Source: Epiperipatus broadwayi (lineage: Eukaryota > Onychophora > Udeonychophora > Euonychophora > Peripatidae). Taken from it: a DNA stretch of 64,000 nucleotides. Shown piece after piece: positions 48,815 to 59,540 of the stretch. Every line of letters begins with the position of its first letter. The stretch's first letter is position 1. Position numbers and translations under genes: made by a program. The notes under the pieces were generated by a model, which was given only the letters and a program-made list of their open reading frames with translations, was not told the origin of the DNA and did no database searches. Location: the NCBI GenBank assembly GCA_028023455.1, contig JAQFVV010000013.1, positions 7,782,411 to 7,846,410 of the forward strand, written 5' to 3'.

Positions 48815-49215
48815 TATTTAAATGCACATATAAAGGTTCTATATGTGAGGGGTCAGGGTGACTTCAAGTCAAAATGAATTTCACAATAATATTGTCATTA
48901 GCATGGGCTTTGATTATTTCATTCAGATTTTCAATGATATGGATGGCTGAAGAGTTGGAGGGTGGAGAAGATTGAAGCTTGTCTCTTAAAGTTTAAAGAT
49001 TTGCTATCTTAATATAAATTGAATACTGATTGTATATATGTGTGGGAGATGGTGATCTGGACCAACTGCTGAGTGCTGGTTCAGCAGGAAATATATATAT
49101 TGGAGATCATTTATCTTTTTCACATATATGTGGTCATGTGTATCTGCTGTATATGATAGAGTGAATATTTGTAGGGAGCTTGAAAGTCTGAGTTCAAGTC
49201 CTGTCTAAATAGAGA
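48815..49215 (+). mobile_element. Hammerhead/tRNA-like repeat, copy D (inverted)
   Basis: The same unit on the + strand: leader from about 48815 (aaggttctatatgtgagg), hammerhead region 49052-49110, then gtggtcatgtgtatctgctg, gagcttgaaagtctgagttc and aagtcctgtc. The leader matches copy B over about 200 bp, with moderate divergence. The hammerhead has CTGCTGA for CTGATGA and a G-G at the base of stem II, so it is probably inactive. Stem III atatatat, A17, ttgg and gtgatc/gatcat are well formed. Confidence 0.6.
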
Positions 49216-50180
49216 GATAGATTATGAATATAAAATATCAGTGATCTAAATATCAATTATTCATAGTTGCTGTCCTTCCCCAAAAAATATATCTTAATGC
49301 ATTGTTTTAAGTATTACTTTTGATACTTAATGTTTTTGTTTCTAATATACAAAATTGATATTTAAATTATCATAAATATGAATAAGGTGGTTAAAAAATC
49401 AAAGTACTTTGGAAACTAATAAATCATGTTTATTGAGATGCATTTTAATTAATAATTAGCTTCAATTTAAAATACCAACTTTTTTTACAAAAAAATAATG
49501 TCAAGTACTTTATTAAACAAATAATAAAATAAAATAAGACTTATAATTTTGAATATCTTCAGGGATAATTTTTATACCAAATGCATATCTTATACTTTTA
49601 TCAATGTCCAATATGTTTGAAAATTTTATATGAAAGATAATTGATTTTATTTATTTTTTATTTAATCTCCCAAGATGATTGGCTATTGAAAACCTTTTGA
49701 AACTATGAAAATTATGTTAATGTTTTTAATGCTTATTCGCTTCTATATTTATTTATGCAATGATGTTTGTAATATAGCTTTGTAGAAAGTGAAGAAGATA
49801 AGACAATTTTAAAATGTAGAATTGAAGAAGAGGGGAAAGATGATTTGGAAGAATAGTGTTAACAATCAGTGAAATATTGAAGATAGTTACCAAATTAAAG
49901 AGGAAGTGGAATGAATGAGGAAATATAGACTTAGTCATGAGAAAATTGCAATAGTTTATAAATAGAAAGAGAAATAGATGATGTTGATTGAATGTTTAAA
50001 GAAATAGAATAGCCATGAGTATTTGAAAAGTAGAATATGAAACTTCTAGAAATATTAAAAGTTATGAGATGGTGTATAAAATCTGCTTTTTTGACAGATA
50101 AGTAATGAATGCAATTATTCTAATAATTTATTTAGACAAAAAAATATAATTATAAATTTATTTAAACGCACATTGATTAC

Positions 50181-50355
50181 GTAATATTTACTAAGGCTGT
50201 AACCTCAAGAATGTGCATGTAAAAATGTGATCGTAGGGACATCTACAGTTGTTAACCACAAGCTGAACGTAAGCTTGTGGTTATGAACTGTAGAGGTCCT
50301 TATGATCGCATTTTTACGTGCACATTCTTGAGATTACAGCCTTAATAAATATTAC
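50181..50355. repeat. Hairpin MITE, TAATATTTACTAAGGC family, copy 2
   Basis: Termini taatatttactaaggctgt and acagccttaataaatatta. The arms share gtagggacatctaca, ttaaccacaagc and the reverse complements, with a loop of only a few bases near 50268. It is shorter in the centre than copy 1 at 47.3 kb but clearly the same family. Confidence 0.75.
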
Positions 50356-50635
50356 AAAAAAATGTAATAAATAAATAAATTGATTAAATGGCCACATAAA
50401 GTAGGTCTCAATAAATAGAAAAAAACAATGAGACAAAGATATAAGCATAGATAGTGGAATAAAAGATTAGTTTACAAATAAGCTCACTCTTCACTAACTG
50501 AACTAATTTTCATTTCAAAAAAGTTAAAGCTTAAAAAAAAAAACTTTTTTGTTTAAGATAACATTATAATATTAGATTCTAAACTTATTTAAAGCTGAAA
50601 TAAAATATTGTTTTTCATTTATATTTAAGTCTTAC

Positions 50636-50788
50636 CTTGCTTTTTTATTCAAGTCATATATAGTTCCATAATGTTCTTGTAAAGTTGCTAAAAGGCCAGG
50701 GGATTTTTGTGCATCTTCTAAGATAGTATACGTATATTGCTGCTGAGTAGTTAGCAAGATGATAATTGCTGGATTGCCAGATGGATAG
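50636..50788 (-). CDS. FAM194-domain protein, first visible exon
   Basis: - strand exon encoding YPSGNPAIIILLTTQQQYTY, TILEDAQKSPGLLATLQEHY and GTIYDLNKKA, with a split Arg codon at the donor gtaaga. YPSGN-A-I-I followed by a QED/LED-type strand and a G-x-x-Y segment is the hallmark of the FAM194 domain (ERICH6, ERICH6B, C3orf20). I start it after the acceptor gaaatatag (50788). A longer version from the acceptor tttactaaag would begin at 50827 and add IYLFKLNSLMKYS in frame. Exons upstream were not found; the LINE at 52-54.6 kb lies in the preceding intron. Confidence 0.68.
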
Positions 50789-51474
50789 CTATATTTCATT
50801 AAGGAATTTAATTTAAACAGGTAGATACTTTAGTAAACATTAGTAGTGCATATTTGTATTCTTGTTGTATTGTTAAGAATATATAATATCCCTAAAGGCA
50901 GGTTAGTAACTTGCAATATTGCACTGTGATCAAGTAATGATTTGATCATCAGCAATGTTAGTTTTATTCTAGCATTATAGAAACTATACCATAATGTATA
51001 CTTTAAAATTTATTTTAATAAACCTAGTATATTGTCAACATGTTAGTATTGTATTCATAGTCATCACAATTATAATAATTCACTAATAAGTAATTTTTAA
51101 AAAAAATCATTATTTATTAATTTATATGCTAATTGTTCTTTGATTCATCATATTTTTTTATGCACTAAGCTATGATTCTTTGATTTTTTTTTTCTTTTTG
51201 ACACTTCTTTTTTACAAATTAATTTAGCAATTCTTGGATTTATGTACTTTTTGTAATCATAAAATATTGATATGTTTGTAGAGTTTTCCTTTTCTGTACA
51301 TTCTATCAAGCTATGTTAACACAAAATCCAACCACATTTGATGTTACTCAAGAAAGAACATATCTGTTTTGTTGAGGACTGAAATAATTTTTTTTCATAT
51401 AAAATGTTATCTTGTGTTAAGATTTCTATATATATACAATAAACCGCACACAAACGTCTCTATAAACCTTAATT

Positions 51475-51542
51475 TATTATAATATGAACTATTATATGTG
51501 TACAATACTATACTCCAATGTTATAATAGTTCATATTATAAT
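51475..51542. repeat. 20-bp-arm palindrome
   Basis: attataatatgaactattat is repeated inverted as ataatagttcatattataat, with a loop of about 27 bp. It might be a very small MITE; no other copy was noticed. Confidence 0.5.
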
Positions 51543-51984
51543 AATTCAAGAATTATAAAGAAGTTTGAAATTAATGGGCTATTTTTAAAATAGAAGACTG
51601 TATTTGTTTGTTATTTTTTAATTTATTAAGAAAATTTATATTAAAAGAAGTTTATCTGAATAGGTATATATATATATTTTTATGAATCAATAAATATACT
51701 GATATTTTAACAAGATAACACTAGCTTTTAAGTGGGTGGGAAAAAGCTGTAATAATCACATGGTTATTGCAGAGACAATTGTATCATGTAATAGTCAACT
51801 TCAACAATTTCATGATTATTACTGGGTTTTTTCATCCAGTTAAAGGCAAGTGTTATCATGCTGAAATATTGGTATTTTACTTACATTTTATTTTATTAAA
51901 CACAATTGGTCCTAAAAACATGATTTTTAAAACATCTTTTGTTTATGAATACATTCATTTCAAAATATATATGTGTATATATAA

Positions 51985-54600
51985 AGACATGTACTCTACT
52001 ATAAAGGCACAAATATTGGAAATACAAGTGGAGTAGGATTCATTATAAATAAAAAGTGGAAGGTGTATCAGACAGAGTGGCAAGATTAGTTATACAACTT
52101 AATAGCAGATACTAAATGCAGATAATTCAGGTTTATGCTGCAACAAGTTATCATAATGATGAAGTAGTAGAAGTTTATATACGGATGTACAAAGGGCTTT
52201 TGATCAGAGTAAACAACATTTTAAAATTGCTATGGGAGACTTTAATGCTAGAATTGGTAAACAAATGAGAGATGAAAGTGCTGTAGGTAATTTTAGTTAT
52301 GGTAATAGAAATGAGAAAGGACATAGACTTGTGGAATTTGCAGAAAAAGAAAAACTTTATATTATGAATTCTTTTTTTGAGAAAAATGTTAAAATGAAAT
52401 GGACAATAGAAGCATCCAAATAAAGGGACAGCAGAATTGGATTATATTTTGACTAACAGAAAATACATATTTCAAGATTGTAATGTTCTTAATAAATTTA
52501 ACACAGGAAGTAATCATCAATTAGTAAGATGTAAGATAGGTGTTAATGCAAAACTAGAGAGACAGAAATTATTTAAAAAAACAATACTTACAGTTGATAT
52601 TCCTAATCTTCAGAAACATTCTAATGAATTTAAATTAGAACTTACAAATCGGTTTCAAGTATTAGTAGATTTTGAACATGATTCAGATTTGAATGAAATT
52701 AATATGAAAATAACTGATACTTTTAAAACTGTGACAAAGATAGCTGGTAGAAAAAAGCAGCAATTGACAATAAAATTTCTACTGGGACCAGAGAATTTAT
52801 GAAGAAAAGATGGAATATGAAGATATATAAAAATGATGCATTAAAAAGGATTGAATATCTCGAATTTTGTAAAATGGTGTGGAAAAGAGTTGAGAATGAT
52901 ATAAGAAAGTATAACTGTGAACTAGCAAGAAATGCTGTAGAAGAGAATAAAAGTTTCAAGAGTATAAAACAACATTTTGGTATTGGTAGGAAATTTATAT
53001 CTGCAATAAGAAAAAAAGATGGAATTATTACTAAAAAGAGAGATGATGTCATGAATGGGTAGAAGACTTCTATCAAGAATTATATAGCAATAAAGAACAA
53101 GTACCTCCAATATCTATTATATCTTCTGAATTGCCCAGAATTTTAAATGAAGAAGTGAGACATGCAATTAAATTTATGAAGAAAGGAAAAGCTCCAGGTA
53201 ATTATGGAATTATAATTGATATATTAAAAGAAGCAGGTGAAGAAATAGAACAAATTTTAGCAAAGTTATAATCTCTAAATGATAAAGATGTGCCAGATGA
53301 TTGAAAGAATGCAGTATTAATATTAAAATTTAAAAAAAGTGATAAAAAAGATATTAGAAATTACATATCTATCAGCCTTTTATCAGATTTATACAAAATT
53401 TTTACAAAATAATTACAACTCGTCTACAGAGAACATTGGATTTCCACCAACCAAGAGAGCAAGCTGGGTATAAAAGTGGTTTTAGTACAGTAGATCATTT
53501 CCAGGTATTGAGAGAAGTTGTAGAAAGGACAAATGAATATGAGTTGCCATTATGCTTTAGATTTGTAGATAATGAAAAGGCATTTGATTCTATAAACATT
53601 TCTTTATTGATTAAAGCATTGGATCATCATGGTATAGATCCAGGCTATTGTCATATTTTAAAAAATATTTATAAAAATTCAACAGCAACAATTAGATTAC
53701 ATAATGATAGTAGGAAAGTCAACATTGAAAAGGGTGTAAGACAGGATGACTCCATATCTCCAAAACTTTTTACAGCAGTGCTTGCAAGAATATTTTGTGG
53801 ATTAAAATGGGAAGCTAAAGGAGTGAAAGTAAATGGAGTTATTTAAGTCACTTAAATTTTACAGATGATGTAGTTGTTTTTGCAAATAATACTTTAGAGC
53901 TGCAGGAAATGTTGCAGGAGTTATTAGATGAAAGTAGGACTAAAGATAAATGTTAAAAAGACTAAAGTAATATTTAATGGATTTTCTCAAAATATGAAAA
54001 TAAAGATTTATTATGATGGCTTAGAAGAAGTTAACAGCTACAAATACCATGGTCAGATTATTAATAGAGATGGAAACATAATGGATAAAATTAATCATAG
54101 AATTAAACTTGGTTGGAGTGCTTTTGATAGAAATAACTTGATACTAAAAGGAAATATGCCTATGTGTTTGAAAAGAAGGATTTTTAATAAATGTGTTTTA
54201 CCAGTTCTTACCTATGGGTTTGAGACTTGGACACTTAATAGAAGAGCAATACAGAGACTTCAGACCACTCAAAGAAGTATGGAGAGATGCATGTTGGGAA
54301 TAACAAGAAGGGATCGAAAACGCAATGTATGGGTAAGAGAACAAGCAGGTGTTACTGACCTCATTGAAAAAATTAAAAGACTGAAGTGGAGTTGGGCTGG
54401 ACATATTGTTAGAAGAGATGATAACAGATGGACAATTGAAATTTTAAACTGGATTCCAAGAGATTGTAAAAGACCCAGAAAGAGCCCACATGTTAGATGG
54501 GTGGATGAAATAAGAAAGTGTGCAGGGGTGATGTGAAGAAGAGAAGCTAAAGATAAGAAAAGATGGATTGAATTTGGAGAGACCTTCATCATGTAGTGGA
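51985..54600 (+). pseudogene. RTE-clade LINE, 5'-truncated and frameshifted
   Basis: Domains appear in order but in several frames. An endonuclease remnant comes first, with GVGFIINKKWK-like sequence near 52030 and MGDFNARIGKQMRDE at 52232. A linker occupies 52437-53062, then KKGKAPGNYGIIIDILKEAG near 53178. Reverse transcriptase follows: AGYKSGFSTVDHFQVLR, a D-x-EKAFDSI block at about 53565-53595, and GVRQDDSISPKLF. The FxDD box near 53860 reads LNFTDDVVVFAN. The C-terminal tail occupies 53928-54536, with RDRKRNVWVREQAGVTDLIE and RLKWSWAGHIVRRDDNRW. Stops and frame changes near 52423, 52800, 53062, 53270, 53410, 53846 and 53920 make it inactive. RTE elements encode endonuclease and reverse transcriptase in one frame for target-primed reverse transcription. 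It lies antisense to the FAM194-like gene. Confidence 0.85.
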
Positions 54601-56264
54601 TTGATTATGGTTGTTGATTATGATGGTGATATAAAGATCTTTAAATAAAACATAAAATTAACTACTGAAAAATATAGATCAGTTTAGCACAGAAAATGAA
54701 GAAATAGTCACTGAAAACTATTGTGTATCACATTTAACTTTTTAACTCTATAAGCTATATAATTAATAATCCTAAATTAGCATTCTGTCCGCTTTCGAGA
54801 AATCTAAGTTTCCATAATCATAGCTCATTACTTTTTAGTACGTATCTGTATTAATAGCTCAGTGCTTTATTTTGTAATATATATATATTATGTGTTTGTG
54901 AACATTAGAATGGTAAACTTTATAATCACTTTATATCAAGATTTGCTTTGCAAATATAAACTGAATTTATTCACGTTTGTTTTCCCAGTATTTATAAGGG
55001 TCGCAGATCTGACAAATGCAACTAATCATTAAACTTCACAAGTTAAGTTCTGGTGGTTCTAAAATTTTTGTGAATTAATAACCAAATTTAGAATTTATAA
55101 ATACTAAATAATAAAGCTCTTCTAACTATATGTAAACATGGCAATTATAAATTTTTCAAACACTTATGCAGTTTTAATTTAAAAAAAGACAATATCATTT
55201 CATTTAGAATAAAAAAGTTGAACTCATTAAAAAATCATAAATATTTATTTACAACCAATATTACATGACTTAGTAAATTGGAGTATGAATTATTTTTCAT
55301 AAAATCTTTTGAGCACATTTTTGGACTTAATTCTCTATCGTGGGCATAACAATTGTATGAACTTCTTCATTATTTAATATGGTAAATTGTTAACATTAAT
55401 GATGTTTTATATATATGTGTGTAGTGAAGAAAAGAAAATATACAGAAATAAAGAATGAAGTTATGAAAAAAAAATTGAAAAGTGTATAGAAAATTGGTTT
55501 AGAAAAATCAAAAGAAACATACTTTATATTGAAGAATTCTTATAGAAAAACAAAGCATAATGTAAATCTGAAGTAAATAAAATCAAACGACTGTGTTTGG
55601 TCCTTCCGGAAATTATTTAATAAAGAAAGAAAAGAATTAATGGAAATAAAAAAATATACATTCACGGTAACATAAAATCAACATGTGATGGTGAAAAAAT
55701 ATTGGTAAAGAAATAAAACATCTATATCAGTAAAGAAGTGATAAAATATAGTGGAATAGAATATTACAGGAGGAAAAAATGCTAGATTAAATGAAACTAG
55801 GATACTTTTCCAAAATTTTCAGCAAAAGAGAAAGATAGGATTGTTCTATTTTATCTTTGAATATGTGTCATGCATTTACTGATAAAAATTTTCCATTTAT
55901 TAAAAACTAATAGTAATATAAAGATAAATATATATTCATTCCTGGAAATCGTATATGGATTATATGATTACTCTAAGACAAATATAAGAATTTGATACTC
56001 ATAGTGATAGTTGGATTAAGAAAATCATGATAGTTTCCCAAAATGAAGCTTTGGTAAGGAACATTATTTGACATTTAAGATTGTGTTACAAATATATGGG
56101 TAATGCTTTCAAAATGAATTGCTGTTCTTTTTTCACAGCCTTTGGAACCACTAAGAGACTGTTGTAGGAATAACCAATAAGTAATTCTTTTTAAAATCTC
56201 TATAAATGTAAGTTTAAGCTTGTGTAGTGAAAAATAATTAATGAAAAACATACAATTTATTGGT
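54601..56264. other. AT-rich DNA with a possible LINE remnant
   Basis: From about 55430 to 55800 the + strand translates in broken frames to Lys/Glu-rich pieces (such as FRKLFNKERKELMEIKKY) that could be an old LINE linker region belonging with the fragment at 57.8 kb. This is weak. The rest is unremarkable. Confidence 0.3.
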
Positions 56265-56272
56265 GATTAGAT

Positions 56273-57480
56273 CAGTGGTCTTCAACCACCGGGCCGCAGA
56301 ACTTTTCTGGAGGTCCGTGCGCTAGACTGGGAAGAAAGTTTATAATAATAAAATACAGTAATAAGATTTTAAACTTTTAATTAATATAAACAATTTTTAT
56401 TTATTTTTTCATTGCATTTTTACCCGAATAAAAAAAAAGAAACAGAACAAAAACAAAATCTAATCAATCATATATAAATTAATTTGTTTTTCTATTTATC
56501 ACAGACGTTTATGAGGGGGGTGGGTAGAAAAAAGTTTTTTATTATACAAACCCTCCCCGGGTTGTCTTTTGATAGCCAATCAGAGCCGCTTGTCAGCATT
56601 GTTAAAATAATAAAATGTAACGTGACTTTTTTTGATCTCTTAAATTTTTTCTACTCTCTCTCTTTTAATATTTCATTTTTAGTGTTTTTTTTTTTTTGGC
56701 TATACGATTTTTTTTTGAGGGGATTTAACTTTATTTTTGAAATCAATTTTTATTACCTTTTGTTAAAAATTAAAACCAAAAAGTACGTTCTGCCTCTAAT
56801 TTTACAAAGTATATACACCCTCACCACCCCAAAACAAAGTAAGATCAAAACTTTTGACTTTTTCAAGTTTCGTTTTCTTTTTTTTTTTGTTTAAAAATAC
56901 ACCCACTTTTTTTTGACCTATAAGGCGATAATTTTTTTTGGCTTTATTTGTATATCGCTAAAATAGTAAAACTTTTATTTTTAAAACCAATTTCTGTTAC
57001 CTTTTTTTAAAAATAGAAACAAACAAAAAATAACTTTGGTGTCTATCTTATGTCTCAGTGATGACAAAGTATTTTTCAACCCACTCCCCTCCCCCCCCCC
57101 CCCAAATAAAAATAAAATAAGATCAAAACTTTTGACTTTTTCAACATTCAGGTGAATAACATTTTATTCTTGCATGTTTTAACAATGAAATAATAAATAT
57201 AAAATGCAAGCACATTAATGAGAACGATTGTTATTGTACTTGTTTTCTGTAGCAGTATGACTGCGCAACTCGAGAAAGAGTGTTCAACATGTGAAGGTAA
57301 GCAACACCATTACAATACACAATAACTAGTATGCTGTTTTGGTCAGTTATAACAATTATGCTTATCTAAGGCTAAGCTGGTTACATCTTTAAGAAAATTT
57401 ATCTACAAACTTCTGCTGGTCCGCGAAATCTTATTCTTATTTTTGCCGGTCCGCAGGTGTGAAAAGGTTGAAGACCACTG
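56273..57480. mobile_element. hAT-like non-autonomous element 2 with target duplication
   Basis: Both ends read CAGTGGTCTTCAACC inwards (56273 on the + strand; 57480 on the - strand). A perfect 8-bp duplication, gattagat, flanks the element at 56265-56272 and 57481-57488. Both features fit the hAT superfamily. The 1208-bp interior is T-rich and contains two related direct segments (about 56697-56870 and 56935-57150; shared aagatcaaaacttttgactt) and a 15-base C run near 57090. The 136-codon frame at 56484-56894 is Phe-rich and follows composition. No transposase is present. Confidence 0.85.
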
Positions 57481-57769
57481 GATTAGATTATGTCACACAG
57501 GAAAGAAAAATAGAAGATTGTAAGTGAAGTTATACTCAGTATTTTAATACCAATAATTTATTTCAAAGACCTCTGTTGTATGCTCAAGGAATTAATGAAC
57601 TTTAGATATCAGAAATAGAGCCTTAAAATAGTTTTTTTTTAAAAAAAAAAAAACAACTTAAAAAACAAAACACAAATATAGACAGTTTTTGTTACTTGTG
57701 ATCAATTTTGGAAAAGAATGGGATATCAAATTTACAAATTATGAAGAAAATTGGAAATCGAAAAAACAG

Positions 57770-58140
57770 TGTTAATATTCTAATTTCAACATATGGAGTA
57801 AGAACATTCTGTATAGGACAGAAACATGCATACAGCGAAAAAATACAATGATAGATTTTATTCTCAGTTGAAATGGATTTCTGGAGATTAGTAAGAAATT
57901 TAAAACGGGAAGGAAAAAGAAATGTGAAAATATGAATAATGAATGCAAAAAAGACAAATGTAGATCAGATTACACAAGGAATTAAGATAACATGAAGTAT
58001 TAATATCATTTCTAAAGATGATATGGGAAATTTACAGAAGATGTGGAAAATCATATCCAATTGGTATTACAATTAAAACCTAATAGAAAACTAGATGAAG
58101 TATGAGAAAATGTGAATAATAGAATGAATTGAATATGGAC
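57770..58140 (+). pseudogene. Degenerate LINE C-terminal fragment
   Basis: Broken frames give ISTYGVRTFCIGQKH-like and VEMDFWRLVRNLKREGKRNV-like pieces, followed by MNAKKTNVDQITQGIK. The order (Y-G-x-x-T, a D-F-W-R-x-x-R block, then R-N-V-K and D-x-I-x-x-x-I) matches the region after reverse transcriptase in non-LTR retrotransposons. It is not the same copy as the element at 52-54.6 kb. Upstream parts are missing or unrecognisable. Confidence 0.45.
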
Positions 58141-58149
58141 TAGCTTGCT

Positions 58150-59349
58150 ATTTTTAAATTGGATGGAAAAATTTTAGGATCTTTCTTTTCATCATCATAA
58201 TCTTATTCATGCTTCTGTTATACTAATAAATGTTTGAAGTTGATATAAAAAATATTTCAAATGTATGTGTGAATTTAGCATATATATTTAATGAAATTTA
58301 TAGATGCAGAAATTTGGGCACTTTTATACAAGCCACTTTTATATTACAAATTTTAATTATGTTCAATTGAATAATTTACTTTTTTGGTACCATTGTACTT
58401 TTCAAATTTATTATTAATGCAGTAACTGCAGATATTTTATAAACGCGAAAAATAAAATCTTGTCCACGAATACTAATTCTGCTTAGTTTCGGTATCACAG
58501 ATGAATGAAATATATGCCTAAATATAAACATATCTAGCCATTAGATATGATGTACATTGAATCTTTCTGTCTTAGTGAAGTCCATTTAAACATAAATAAT
58601 TGATAGATTTCAGGATATAGTGCTATCATGTTTCACTGAGTAGTCAATGTTGGTGTTTCACCATGGGTGAAAACAGATATTAGTACTGTATTAAGCAGAG
58701 ACAGTGAGCCAAGAAAGTAATTATATTATATTTTAGTATACTTAGTAACAGATTTATACTAAAGTTTCCAGCACATACAGAGGGCTTCAGTTGTTTTTGA
58801 ACAATATATATATATATATATTTCGCTTTAATTTTTTACCCCATTGTTAACATAGAATTTTAGCTAAATCTTTGTATTATGGCTTATCAATTTGTTAACT
58901 AATTGGAAAACCTTACGGTAATGTGGAGATCATTCTAGTTTGAAGCATCATTCTCTTTAGTTGAATAGAGTAATGAATTCAATGTTTAGTGATGTCTTAT
59001 GAAAATTTTTAAAAACATAAGCTATTAACAAAATTATTTATATCAAGGTATACTATCATGTTTTCTAAATCTTTTTCAGTTATTATTATTTCATATGTGT
59101 ACATATATTTGCAATGGTTGTGTGCTATGCTGAAAGTAAGTATGTAATCAATTAAATTAATTCACAGTGCTCTTGAAATGCATTCTGAAATTTCATAAGT
59201 TGTCAAACTAGTGAAAAAGATATCAGACTAACTATATACATCATGGGAGAAAATTTTTTTATTAATCAAGTGAACTAGATTTAAACATTTAAGTATGATG
59301 TCCATTGTCTCACTTGATTAAATTAGGTTTTTTTTAATGATATATATAT
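58150..59349. other. AT-rich DNA, nothing seen
   Basis: TA microsatellites (for example 58805-58825) and no supported feature. Confidence 0.5.
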
Positions 59350-59540
59350 AATATATAAAGAGCCTGCTAATAGCTCTAAACAAGCTTATTTATTTTATTT
59401 TTTATGATAAATGCTACAAGAGAAAATACCTGAAGCCTTTATCTATGATGGTCCCCATCCCCAGACCGGTTTCAAGCTATGGCTCTCATCAGTGAGGAGT
59501 TGGGAGTTGTTTAGAGCTATTAGCAGGCTCTTTATATATT
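59350..59540. mobile_element. Inverted-repeat element containing a hammerhead ribozyme
   Basis: Arms of 34 bp, almost identical, lie at 59350-59383 and 59507-59540 (agagcctgctaatagctcta and its reverse complement). The 123-bp interior holds a hammerhead motif on the - strand at 59453-59503 plus an AT-rich spacer. The whole is 191 bp, so it must be non-autonomous. TA-rich flanks prevent a clear target-duplication call. Confidence 0.65.
59453..59503 (-). ncRNA. Hammerhead-type ribozyme motif, copy F (distinct family)
   Basis: The - strand reads ctcctca-CTGATGA-gagccatagctt-GAA-accggt-c-tgggga. Stem I pairs tcctca with tgggga (six pairs including one G-U), then an internal mismatch and further C-G pairs. 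Stem II is gagc/gctt with a four-base loop (G-U closing pair). The core CUGAUGA and GAA is intact; A15.1 and U16.1 are present; position 17 is C (predicted cleavage between the bases opposite 59464 and 59463). Stem III is the six-base palindrome accggt with no loop, as in minimal type I hammerheads that act best as dimers. The only expected weakness is the G-U at the base of stem II. Confidence 0.75.

Noticed and set aside
56484-56894. 136-codon open frame in hAT element 2
   Set aside because: Phe-rich and explained by T-rich composition; no transposase motifs, and it lies across duplicated non-coding repeats.
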